Positions 1-5,725 of a stretch of 13,323 nt of DNA are shown here, in pieces; within the stretch, counting starts at the first letter, position 1, and every line of letters starts with the position of its first letter. Location of the stretch: positions 1-13,323 of the forward strand of contig JAQUAE010000014.1 in assembly GCA_028687395.1 (NCBI GenBank), written 5' to 3'. The notes beneath the pieces are model-generated. The model made no database searches. It was given only the letters and a program-made list of their open reading frames with translations, and was not told where the DNA came from. Source of the DNA: Anaerolineales bacterium (GTDB lineage Bacteria > Chloroflexota > Anaerolineae > Anaerolineales > UBA4823). A program made the translations under genes and the position numbers.

Positions 1-228
1 CCCCACGAACAGCTCGTATTCCGGGATGCAGAAGGTGTTCTGCACATCCACCAGGATCAGGGCGATCTTCACCCGGTCCCGCCCCGCCGGCTGGATGCCG
101 TGCTGCCTGGCCCACGCCTGCGCCTGCTCGAAGCGCTCCTGGTAAGGCGTGCGCCACACCTCTCCTACTCGCGCCGGATCGTAATGCCGCGGAATCGGAT
201 ACGCCCCCATCTGGTTGTAATTGTCCAT
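1..228 (-). CDS. Isochorismatase/nicotinamidase-like cysteine hydrolase, 5' part only
   Basis: The reading frame stays open for 76 codons from an ATG at 228 to the left edge of the window, so the C-terminal part is missing. An AAGGAG ribosome binding site sits about 6 nt upstream of the ATG. Residues 55-67 (IALILVDVQNTFC) match the first conserved strand of the isochorismatase/nicotinamidase fold. D61 is at the position of the catalytic Asp of the Asp-Lys-Cys triad, followed by the usual V-Q-N. The Lys and Cys lie beyond the window and cannot be checked. An extension of about 53 residues rich in Tyr, Pro, Arg and Gln precedes the domain, longer than in a minimal nicotinamidase. The substrate is unknown; family members hydrolyse amides such as nicotinamide, or isochorismate. 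The gene has its own strong promoter and a palindromic operator, so it is probably regulated separately from the permease gene upstream. The family call is fairly safe; the exact activity is not. Confidence 0.72.
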   Translation of the reverse strand, partial: MDNYNQMGAYPIPRHYDPARVGEVWRTPYQERFEQAQAWARQHGIQPAGRDRVKIALILVDVQNTFCIPEYELFVG

Positions 229-273
229 TGCTGCTCCTTGCGCCCTCATTCCTCGTAGGATACTCGCTTATTT

Positions 274-290
274 AGTGTATTCTATACACT
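274..290. promoter_or_regulatory. 17-bp palindromic operator overlapping the transcription start
   Basis: AGTGTAT-TCT-ATACACT is a perfect 7-bp inverted repeat with a 3-bp centre. It begins directly after the -10 hexamer of the hydrolase promoter and covers the expected transcription start, the classic position for a repressor site. The GTGTA/TACAC half-sites resemble in style the operators of some GntR-type repressors. No regulator gene is visible nearby, so the cognate protein is unknown. Confidence 0.6.
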
Positions 291-318
291 ATTATATCGC
301 CCGATGTTAGCTTGTCAA
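291..318 (-). promoter_or_regulatory. Perfect-consensus sigma-70 type promoter for the hydrolase gene
   Basis: Read on the minus strand, TTGACA (313-318) and TATAAT (291-296) are both perfect hexamers separated by 16 bp. The expected start near 284 gives a leader of about 55 nt before the ATG at 228. A promoter this strong combined with an overlapping palindrome suggests that expression is held down by a repressor. Confidence 0.8.
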
Positions 319-341
319 CCCCCCGCCCCCCGGCTATTGCC

Positions 342-1163
342 TCACGCTTCCTGGTAAGCCGTCGACCGCTGGCTCAGCCGCCAGGCGCCCCACCCGATTC
401 CCCCGCAGTAAACCAGGTAGGCCAGGATTTCCGTCAGGGAGGGGTTGCCGTTGTAGCCGAACAGCGAGCTCAGCACCTGCCCGGCCAGCGAGTCCTCGTC
501 CAGGATGTGGTTGACGTCCCACACGTGTTCCACCACCGCCGGGATCAGCCCCGCTTCGTTGAACTCGTGGATGCCGTGCGCCACCAGGCCGGCTGCGAAC
601 AGCACCAGCAGCACGCCGGTCACCTGGAAGAAGCGCCGCAGGTTCAGACGCACCGTCGAGGTGTACAGCGCCCAGCCCAAAAAGGTCGCCGCCGCCAACC
701 CAAGCAACCCACCCGCCAGTGTCAGCCTCGCCTCGGTATACAGCGAGGTGGCGGTCAGGAACAGCGCCAGCTCCAGCCCCTCGCGCAGCACAGCCACAAA
801 CGCCAGCCCGAACAGCGCCTTGCTCCCCGGGTGGCGCGCCGCGGCCCTCACGTTTGCCTCCAGGTCTCGTTGCAGCCTCTGCGCCTGGCGGTACATCCAG
901 AAGATCATCCAGGTCAGGATTCCCGCCGCCACAAACATGGTCACCCCTTCGAATATCTCCTCGGCGTGGCCTTCCAGCGTTAGCCCCATCCTGCGTAATC
1001 CCAATGCAAACCCCAGGCTGAGCACCCCCGCCGCTAAAGCGCCTCCCCACACCGCCAGGCGCAAATCCGGGCGCTCGATCTTGCGCAGCGCCCCCAACAC
1101 GATGCCGATGATTAGTGCTGCCTCCAGCCCTTCACGCAACGATAAGAGAAAACCAGGGAGCAT
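342..1163 (-). CDS. FTR1-family iron permease (EfeU-like)
   Basis: This 273-residue integral membrane protein is predicted to carry iron across the cytoplasmic membrane. Its hallmark is the REGLE motif in two places, residues 10-14 in the first membrane helix and residues 127-131 in a later one. Duplicated REGLE motifs are the iron-binding signature of the FTR1/EfeU family. Several hydrophobic helices are evident (about 1-26, 36-57, 73-91, 115-140 and further on), and length and layout fit the family. An acidic H-A-E-E-I-F-E-G stretch lies near residues 66-73. The ATG at 1163 has a GGAGG ribosome binding site 6 nt upstream. No EfeO, EfeB or multicopper oxidase partner is next to it, so it is either a stand-alone permease or its partners are elsewhere. 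Iron control is likely by analogy, but no recognisable Fur box was found. Confidence 0.92.
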   Translation of the reverse strand: MLPGFLLSLREGLEAALIIGIVLGALRKIERPDLRLAVWGGALAAGVLSLGFALGLRRMGLTLEGHAEEIFEGVTMFVAAGILTWMIFWMYRQAQRLQRDLEANVRAAARHPGSKALFGLAFVAVLREGLELALFLTATSLYTEARLTLAGGLLGLAAATFLGWALYTSTVRLNLRRFFQVTGVLLVLFAAGLVAHGIHEFNEAGLIPAVVEHVWDVNHILDEDSLAGQVLSSLFGYNGNPSLTEILAYLVYCGGIGWGAWRLSQRSTAYQEA

Positions 1164-1180
1164 ATCCTACCTCCAAGATG

Positions 1181-1269
1181 ATGTGATGATTAATTTAGGG
1201 CTTACGCAGTTGGGGGAAGGATCACGCTCAACTGCATGACTTCTATAATTAAAAGTTAAATCATCACAT
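1181..1269. repeat. Widely spaced 11-bp inverted repeat around the permease promoter
   Basis: ATGTGATGATT (1181-1191) recurs as its reverse complement AATCATCACAT (1259-1269), with a 67-bp gap. A related GTGATTAAT is present on the minus strand nearby (about 1283-1291). One arm lies between the -35 and -10 hexamers and the other just upstream of the ribosome binding site. Paired protein-binding sites are more likely than an RNA stem, because the outer arm is upstream of the predicted transcript. Confidence 0.4.
1206..1235 (-). promoter_or_regulatory. Leader hairpin upstream of the iron permease
   Basis: GCAGTTG (1206-1212) and CAACTGC (1229-1235) form a 7-bp stem with a 16-nt loop, inside the predicted leader of the permease mRNA (about 1241 down to 1164). 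Read as RNA the loop contains CCUUCC, which could pair with the GGAGG ribosome binding site at 1170-1174 if one G-U pair is allowed. A regulatory role is speculative; the inverted repeat itself is plain. Confidence 0.4.
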
Positions 1270-1276
1270 TTGTAAA
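1248..1276 (-). promoter_or_regulatory. Promoter for the iron permease
   Basis: Read on the minus strand, TTTACA (1271-1276) and TTTAAT (1248-1253) are separated by 17 bp in a strikingly AT-rich segment. The expected start is near 1241, giving a leader of about 78 nt. An 11-bp inverted repeat places one arm (1259-1269) inside the promoter spacer and the other (1181-1191) in the leader. Confidence 0.55.
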
Positions 1277-1360
1277 TATGACATTAATCACTAATTTTAT
1301 CAATTTTATCTAGTATATCTGGCGGCGTCTTCCTTTTCCCCCTCCGCACCTCCTCCTGAA

Positions 1361-1384
1361 GGGCTCGAACGCCCGGCAGCCGGG
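1361..1384 (-). other. Overlapping hairpins just after the helicase loader stop codon
   Basis: CCCGG (1372-1376) and CCGGG (1380-1384) form a 5-bp stem with a 3-nt loop, and GGGC/GCCC (1361-1364/1371-1374) forms an alternative. They follow the stop codon (1390-1392) of the last gene of the dnaB operon. There is no T-run downstream, so this is not a convincing intrinsic terminator; it could stabilise the mRNA 3' end or precede factor-dependent termination. Confidence 0.3.
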
Positions 1385-1389
1385 GTGCC

Positions 1390-2814
1390 TCAGTTCCCCT
1401 TGCCCCGTCCGCGCTTGCCCCGCTCCCCCCGCCTGCCCACCCCCCGGTAGCTCGGCGCCGTGATCACGCACAGCGTACACAACTGTTGGTCCTCCACCCG
1501 GCTGATCAGGCGCGGGTCCAACTCGTCCCAGTGGCTGGCCGTGGTTATCACCGTGGGCAGCTCCGCGTTGTAGCGAAAGTTGAACAACTGGTACAGCTTC
1601 TCCCGCACCCAGGGTGTCATCGACTGCGTCCCCAGGTCGTCCAGCACCAGGAATGGCGCCCGCCGGATGCGCTCGAAGCGCCGGTCCATGCTCGTCGTGC
1701 TGTTCGGGCTGAACGCTGCCCTCAGGTAGTCCAGCAGGTCAGGCACCACCACGAACATCTGCGGGAAGCCCATGTCCCGCCGGTAGTGGGCGATCGCCGC
1801 CGCCAGGTGCGTCTTCCCACACCCGTAAGGGCCGGTCAGCAGGAGCCATCCCTCCGGCTTGCGCGCGTAAGCCTGCGCCGTCTTGAACGCTTGTTCCAGG
1901 CTCTTCACCTCGTTGGCCGGCAGCCCCTCCTCCTTGCGCAGGTCGAAGCTGGCGAAGGTGCAATCCGTCAGCAGGTCCAGCGAAGCCAGCTCGTCGTACG
2001 CCAGGTCGCTCGTCGGGCGACGGTAATCCGGCGCCTGGATGCGCGTCACCGTCACCAGCTCGCTGTCCTCCAGCCGGGAGCGGATGCGCGCGTCGATGTC
2101 CTCCAGCGCCACGTTGGTCGTCACCACCAGGGGTAGCCGGTTGATGTAGCGGAAGTTAATTATTTGGAACAGCTTCTCCTGCGCCCACGGCGTGGCGTTC
2201 TGCATGCCGAAATCGTCCAGCACCAGCAGCGGGGCGCGCTGGATCTCCTCGAAGCGCTCCTCGAAGCTGGCCTCCGGGTCCTGGTAAGCGAAGCGCAGCG
2301 AATCGAGCATGTCCGGCACGGTGATGAATAAGGTGGGCACCCCCACCCCGACCGCGAAGTTGGCGATCGCCGCCGCCAGGTGCGTCTTCCCGCAGCCGTA
2401 GTCGCCTTGCAGCAGCAGCCAGCCCTTCAGCGTCTGGGCGTACTGACGCGCCAGGTTGAAAGCCTGCTCCAGTGAGTTCGCCTCCAGTGGCCACAGGCCC
2501 ACCCGGCCGCGCGGGTTGAAGTTTTCGAAGCCCAGGTGGCGCAGCTCCTCCAACTGGCTGAGAGCGAACAGGCGCTGGCGCACTTGCTGGTTGATCTGTT
2601 TCTCCCTGCAGACGCAATACTGCAGCTTGCCGAAATCCGCGTGCCCCAGCGGGACGTCCATGCGCACGTAGCCCAGCCCCCCGCACTGCGAGCAGTTGGG
2701 ATCGCCCAGGCTGGTCGCTCCCTGAGCCGGTTCACCGCCCGCCCTTGAGTCGCTTTTCCCACTCTTCATACCGGCGGCGATCTTTTTCAGTGTCTCGTCT
2801 ACCTTTTCGCTCAC
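1390..2814 (-). CDS. Tandem-AAA+ helicase loader of DnaC/DnaI/IstB type
   Basis: This 474-residue protein is predicted to load or remodel the replicative helicase encoded two genes upstream. Order of parts: an N-terminal segment with a probable zinc site C41-x2-C44 and C67-x-C69; a first AAA+ module (about 96-262) with Walker A GDYGCGKTH at 137-145, Walker B LLVLDD at 196-201 and a sensor-like RIRSRLED at 243-250; a second module (about 286-456) with Walker A GPYGCGKTH at 328-336, Walker B FLVLDD at 388-393 and RLISRVED at 435-442; and a basic Arg/Gly/Lys tail (460-474). Each module is preceded by the same SLEQAF...WLLL lead-in, so this is an internal duplication with both ATPase sites intact. 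Known DnaC and DnaI proteins have a single module and are much shorter. The start is a GTG with GAGG upstream; an in-frame ATG at 2769 is an alternative. The 5' end overlaps the DnaD gene by 83 bp, indicating cotranscription. The family call is strong, the exact role inferred. Confidence 0.88.
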   Translation of the reverse strand: MSEKVDETLKKIAAGMKSGKSDSRAGGEPAQGATSLGDPNCSQCGGLGYVRMDVPLGHADFGKLQYCVCREKQINQQVRQRLFALSQLEELRHLGFENFNPRGRVGLWPLEANSLEQAFNLARQYAQTLKGWLLLQGDYGCGKTHLAAAIANFAVGVGVPTLFITVPDMLDSLRFAYQDPEASFEERFEEIQRAPLLVLDDFGMQNATPWAQEKLFQIINFRYINRLPLVVTTNVALEDIDARIRSRLEDSELVTVTRIQAPDYRRPTSDLAYDELASLDLLTDCTFASFDLRKEEGLPANEVKSLEQAFKTAQAYARKPEGWLLLTGPYGCGKTHLAAAIAHYRRDMGFPQMFVVVPDLLDYLRAAFSPNSTTSMDRRFERIRRAPFLVLDDLGTQSMTPWVREKLYQLFNFRYNAELPTVITTASHWDELDPRLISRVEDQQLCTLCVITAPSYRGVGRRGERGKRGRGKGN

Positions 2815-3427
2815 CTCGTCCCTCGTCCTTCCAGCGTTCCAGGATAGCCGTCACGTAACGCCAATTGCGGGCGTTGTTCTCCACCGCGATGCGCACCGCT
2901 TCCTCGATCCATTCGAACGGGTACGCCTCCTCCGCTTCCCGCAGCGCCTCGGCAACCAGCGGCGTCAGCGGGCCGATGTTCTCCTCGTACAGGCGGAACA
3001 GGTTGGGCGCCGTCGGGCGCACCTCTACCGGCGCCTGCTCCTCCCCGCTCAAGCGCCATTCCCCCCGCGCCACGGCTTCCACCGCCGCCTGCCCCTTGGG
3101 CGTGTTGAGGAAATACAACCCCTGGCCTTGCCAGTCCGCCCGCAGCAGGACGCCGCACGCCGTCCCGCCTGCCAGCCCCGCCTCCAGCCGCCCTTGCGCT
3201 ACTTCCCCCTGCCCCCCCAGCCCGGCCATGAACCAGCCCTCTGCCAGGAAATCCTCCCGCCTCAAATAGCGAAACGCCCCCTCCTTGTGCTCCAGCCGCC
3301 AGAAGGCGAACAGGATCACCTTGAGCGTGTCCAGGTCGTCCACCTGCGCCAGCGCCTCCCGGAAAAATGCTTCCGGTATGCTCACCTGCCCGCCGCTTCG
3401 CCCCTTGAAGCCCTTGAACGCGCCCAT
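2732..3427 (-). CDS. DnaD-domain replication initiation/restart protein
   Basis: This 231-residue protein resembles the DnaD/DnaB2 primosome proteins that recruit the helicase loader complex to DNA in Firmicutes. The N-terminal half (about 13-120) looks like a winged-helix domain. Residues 142-202 carry the DnaD C-terminal helical domain: it opens with NLFRLYEENIGPLTP and ends with NWRYVTAILERW (188-199), which matches the family's characteristic aromatic closing motif. A charged Arg/Lys/Glu tail (202-231) may bind DNA. The gene starts 9 bp after the dnaB stop codon with only a weak GGTGAG ribosome binding site, and its end overlaps the loader gene. Translational coupling across dnaB, this gene and the loader is therefore likely. 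The context strongly supports a replication role. Phage and plasmid DnaD-like proteins are the alternative, but nothing else here suggests a mobile element. Confidence 0.82.
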   Translation of the reverse strand: MGAFKGFKGRSGGQVSIPEAFFREALAQVDDLDTLKVILFAFWRLEHKEGAFRYLRREDFLAEGWFMAGLGGQGEVAQGRLEAGLAGGTACGVLLRADWQGQGLYFLNTPKGQAAVEAVARGEWRLSGEEQAPVEVRPTAPNLFRLYEENIGPLTPLVAEALREAEEAYPFEWIEEAVRIAVENNARNWRYVTAILERWKDEGRGERKGRRDTEKDRRRYEEWEKRLKGGR

Positions 3428-3436
3428 CTCACCCGC

Positions 3437-4816
3437 TCACGCCACGTTCTTCAGGTCCACCACGCGCGTCGCCGCGTTTTCGAACTTGGCGATGTTGCTG
3501 CGGAAGATCACCTCCACCGTCCCAGTCGGGCCGTTGCGGTGCTTGGCCACCTTGATCTCGGCGATGTTCTTGCGCAGCGTATCCTTGTCGTACATCTCCG
3601 GGCGGTGGATGAACATCACGATGTCCGCGTCCTGCTCCAGGCTGCCGCTCTCCCGCAGGTCGGAGAGTTGCGGCTCCTTGTCCGTGCGGTGTTCCACGGC
3701 GCGCGAAAGCTGCGCCGCCGCCACCACCGGCACGTTCAGCTCGCGCGCCAGCACCTTCAGGTTGCGCGAGATGTACGAGACCTCCTGCACGCGGTTTTCC
3801 GAGCGCGTCCCGCTGGACATCAACTGCAGGTAGTCCACCAGGATCAAATCCAGGCGATGCTCCAGGTGCAGCCGCCGGCACTTGGTACGCAGTTGCAGCG
3901 GCGTCAGCGCTGGCGTGTCGTCCAGGAAGATGCGCGTGTCGCTCAACACCTCGATAGCGTGCGTGACCACCGCCCACTCCTGTTCTTCCAGTTTGCCCGT
4001 GCGCAGCCGCTGCGAATCGATGCCCGTCTCCTGGGCGATTAGTCGCTGCACGAGTTGCTCGTTCGACATTTCCAGCGAGAAGATCGCCACGTGCTTCTTA
4101 TGGATTTGCGCCGCGTTCTTGGCCGCCGTCAGCAGCAGCGCCGTCTTGCCCGTCCCCGGTCGCCCCGCCACCAGGATGAAATCCGAGGGTTGCAGCCCCA
4201 TCAGCAGGCGGTCCAGGTCGATGAACCCGGTGGGCACGCCGAAGATCTCATCCCCCCGCCCTGCCAGTTGGTCGATGCGGTCGTAATACTCGCTCAGCAC
4301 CTGCTTGATCAGTTGCAGGTCGCGCGTCAGCCGCCGCTCGCTGACCCCGAAAACCGCCTTCTCCGCCTCGTCCATCACCATTTCCACGCTGGCCTCTTCC
4401 TGGTAAGCCAGCTTGGCGATCTGGTTAGCTGCCGAGAGCATCTTGCGCCGGATGGCATCCGCCTCCACGATTTTCCCATACGCTTCGGCGTGCAGCGAGG
4501 TGGGCACGTTGTTCACCAGCGCCGTCAGGTACGCCACCCCCCCCACCTCGGCCAGTTGCCCCATCTGCTCCAGGTCCTCCGAGACGGTCACGAAGTCGAT
4601 CGGCATGCGCCTCTCGTGCAGCCGCTCGAAGCACTCCCAGATCCACTGGTTGCGGTGAATGTAGAAATCGTCGCTCTTCAGAAAGGAAGCGACGTCGAAA
4701 TACGCGTCCGGATTGATCAGCACCGCGCCTAACACCGCCTCCTCTGCCTCCCGGCTGTGAGGCACCACCGGCGCCGCAGGGCTTGTGCTTTCCTGGGTAG
4801 TGGTAATCTCGCTCAT
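3437..4816 (-). CDS. dnaB: Replicative DNA helicase DnaB
   Basis: This is the hexameric helicase that unwinds DNA at the replication fork; its 459 residues are the usual family length. The N-terminal domain (about 20-160) starts with SREAEEAVLGAVLINPDAY, typical of DnaB. The RecA-like motor follows, with Walker A GRPGTGKTA (218-226), FSLEMS (246-251), Walker B LILVDYLQLM (324-333), AAQLSR (367-372) and SDLRESGSLEQDADIVMFIHR (385-405). No intein or insertion is present. The ATG at 4816 is preceded by an AT-rich, unstructured stretch without a recognisable Shine-Dalgarno sequence, and an intrinsic-terminator-like hairpin ends only about 21 nt upstream. Neither a convincing promoter nor an alternative start is visible in between. 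The gene leads an operon with a DnaD protein and an AAA+ helicase loader, which are the partners expected for loading this helicase. Confidence 0.96.
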   Translation of the reverse strand: MSEITTTQESTSPAAPVVPHSREAEEAVLGAVLINPDAYFDVASFLKSDDFYIHRNQWIWECFERLHERRMPIDFVTVSEDLEQMGQLAEVGGVAYLTALVNNVPTSLHAEAYGKIVEADAIRRKMLSAANQIAKLAYQEEASVEMVMDEAEKAVFGVSERRLTRDLQLIKQVLSEYYDRIDQLAGRGDEIFGVPTGFIDLDRLLMGLQPSDFILVAGRPGTGKTALLLTAAKNAAQIHKKHVAIFSLEMSNEQLVQRLIAQETGIDSQRLRTGKLEEQEWAVVTHAIEVLSDTRIFLDDTPALTPLQLRTKCRRLHLEHRLDLILVDYLQLMSSGTRSENRVQEVSYISRNLKVLARELNVPVVAAAQLSRAVEHRTDKEPQLSDLRESGSLEQDADIVMFIHRPEMYDKDTLRKNIAEIKVAKHRNGPTGTVEVIFRSNIAKFENAATRVVDLKNVA

Positions 4817-4837
4817 TTTTTGCTTGTTTAATTAATG

Positions 4838-4878
4838 AAAAACCGGGGTTGCCTGCGCTCCTGCCTGATGCACCCCGG
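4838..4878 (-). terminator. Intrinsic terminator between the BFN gene and dnaB
   Basis: Read on the minus strand, CCGGGGT (4872-4878) pairs perfectly with ACCCCGG (4843-4849) across a 22-nt loop and is followed at once by TTTTT (4838-4842). It fits termination of the BFN transcript, but it lies only about 21 nt before the dnaB ATG. It could therefore act as a partial terminator or attenuator for dnaB. Confidence 0.65.
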
Positions 4879-4902
4879 CGCCAATCGCCTCACCGCAGCG
4901 GG

Positions 4903-5484
4903 TCACTTGCCTTCGCTGTCGTCGTCTTTTTCCTGGTCGCTGTCCTCATCCTTCTCTTCCAGGTTCAACTTCTCCAGGAAATCCTCGAACACCGAAAGAC
5001 GCTCCTCGCCGACCTCGACCTCCGCCTCCTCCCCCGCCATGCCCTTCTCCGCCGGCTCCTCCTGCAGGTCGCTCTCCGGCAGGATGCCCGCCGTGTCCAT
5101 CACCTCGCGCGCCACCAGGATCGGCACCCGGACTCGCACCGCCAGGTTCAACGCGTCCGACGGCCGCGCGTCGATGTTCACCACGTGCCCGTTCGTCTCC
5201 ACCACGATGTTCCCGTAGAACGTGTCCTCGCGCAGCGAGGAGACCTCCACGCGCAGCACCCGCGCCTTCAGCGTCTGGAACACGTTCTTCAACAGGTCGT
5301 GCGTCAGCGGTCGCGAAACCTCCACTTCCTGTAGCGAGATGGTGATCGCCTCCGCCTCGTACACCCCTATCCAGATCGGCAGGTAACGCACGCTGTCCTT
5401 CTCGCGCAGGATCACGATGCGTTGCTGCGACATCAGGCTCACGCGTATGCTGTCGATTACCACTTCCACCATCTCGTCAGCCAT
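4903..5484 (-). CDS. Bifunctional nuclease (BFN/DUF151) family protein
   Basis: This 193-residue soluble protein carries a BFN (DUF151) domain at about residues 5-140. Recognisable stretches are VVIDSIRVS near the start, LPIWIGVYEAEAI (35-47), RPLTHDLL (58-65) and the signature NIDARPSDALNLAVR (103-117). Some BFN proteins are reported to have DNase and RNase activity; the bacterial role is poorly defined. The C-terminal 50 residues are very acidic (runs of Glu and Asp with Lys), a tail outside the core domain and probably disordered. The ATG at 5484 has only a modest AGG-containing ribosome binding site. A promoter at 5545-5573 drives it, divergent from the regulator gene. Its position before the dnaB operon may be chance, since a terminator separates them. 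Confidence 0.88.
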   Translation of the reverse strand: MADEMVEVVIDSIRVSLMSQQRIVILREKDSVRYLPIWIGVYEAEAITISLQEVEVSRPLTHDLLKNVFQTLKARVLRVEVSSLREDTFYGNIVVETNGHVVNIDARPSDALNLAVRVRVPILVAREVMDTAGILPESDLQEEPAEKGMAGEEAEVEVGEERLSVFEDFLEKLNLEEKDEDSDQEKDDDSEGK

Positions 5485-5544
5485 GGCACACCTGTCTCGA
5501 TCCGGACACCTTTCTTTGACTCTTCGGCTTGGAATTCCCTTAGT

Positions 5545-5573
5545 ATTCTAACACGGCGACCCAGCCCGCGCAA
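5545..5573 (-). promoter_or_regulatory. Promoter for the BFN gene
   Basis: Read on the minus strand, TTGCGC (5568-5573) and TAGAAT (5545-5550) are spaced by 17 bp. The predicted start near 5538 gives a leader of about 54 nt. It lies back to back with the regulator promoter at 5630-5659. Confidence 0.55.
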
Positions 5574-5592
5574 CCAATTTTCCTCCTCCTTA

Positions 5593-5613
5593 ATGTTAAA
5601 GCTTATGTTAAAG
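5593..5613. repeat. Tandem TTTAACA direct repeat between divergent promoters
   Basis: ATGTTAAAG occurs at 5593-5601 and again at 5605-5613, a period of 12 bp. Read on the other strand this is TTTAACA-TAAGC-TTTAACA. OmpR/PhoB-class regulators bind direct repeats with a period of about one helical turn, and B. subtilis PhoP sites use TTAACA-like repeats. The site lies about 20 bp from the BFN -35 hexamer and about 17 bp from the regulator's -35 hexamer, well placed for the adjacent winged-helix regulator. Confidence 0.5.
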
Positions 5614-5618
5614 GATTC

Positions 5619-5667
5619 CCCCAATCCTCTTGGCGAGTCTTTAAGATTCCATGTATAATGATTGGGG
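5619..5667. repeat. 8-bp inverted repeat bracketing the regulator promoter
   Basis: CCCCAATC (5619-5626) and GATTGGGG (5660-5667) are perfect reverse complements 41 bp apart, start to start, about four helical turns. They enclose both promoter hexamers, and the right arm reaches the expected transcription start. Confidence 0.4.
5630..5659 (+). promoter_or_regulatory. Promoter for the atypical response regulator
   Basis: TTGGCG (5630-5635) and a perfect TATAAT (5654-5659) are spaced by 18 bp, with a predicted start near 5666. An upstream in-frame ATG at 5651 falls inside this promoter and so cannot be the translation start. This supports the ATG at 5726. Confidence 0.65.
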
Positions 5668-5725
5668 TTTCGGACACAGCCAGGGCGGTTGTATCCTCCA
5701 CCAAACCCAAGAAGGTGACGCCAGC

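Noticed and set aside
312..983. Plus-strand open frames opposite the iron permease
   Set aside because: They are His/Gln/Arg-rich shadow frames with no start context; the opposite strand encodes both REGLE motifs.
1164..1320. Fur box in the iron permease promoter
   Set aside because: The region is AT-rich with GTGATNAT-like words, but no 19-bp GATAATGATAATCATTATC-like palindrome can be aligned convincingly.
1345..1390. A tRNA-like TTCGA stretch on the minus strand after the helicase loader
   Set aside because: GGGCGTTCGAGCCC resembles a T-arm, but the loop is 6 nt rather than 7 and no acceptor, D or anticodon stems can be built around it.
5651..5725. Longer start of the response regulator at 5651
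   Set aside because: The ATG at 5651 lies within the -10 region of the promoter and has no ribosome binding site. The added 25 residues have no family counterpart, whereas the ATG at 5726 has a good site and begins the receiver fold.
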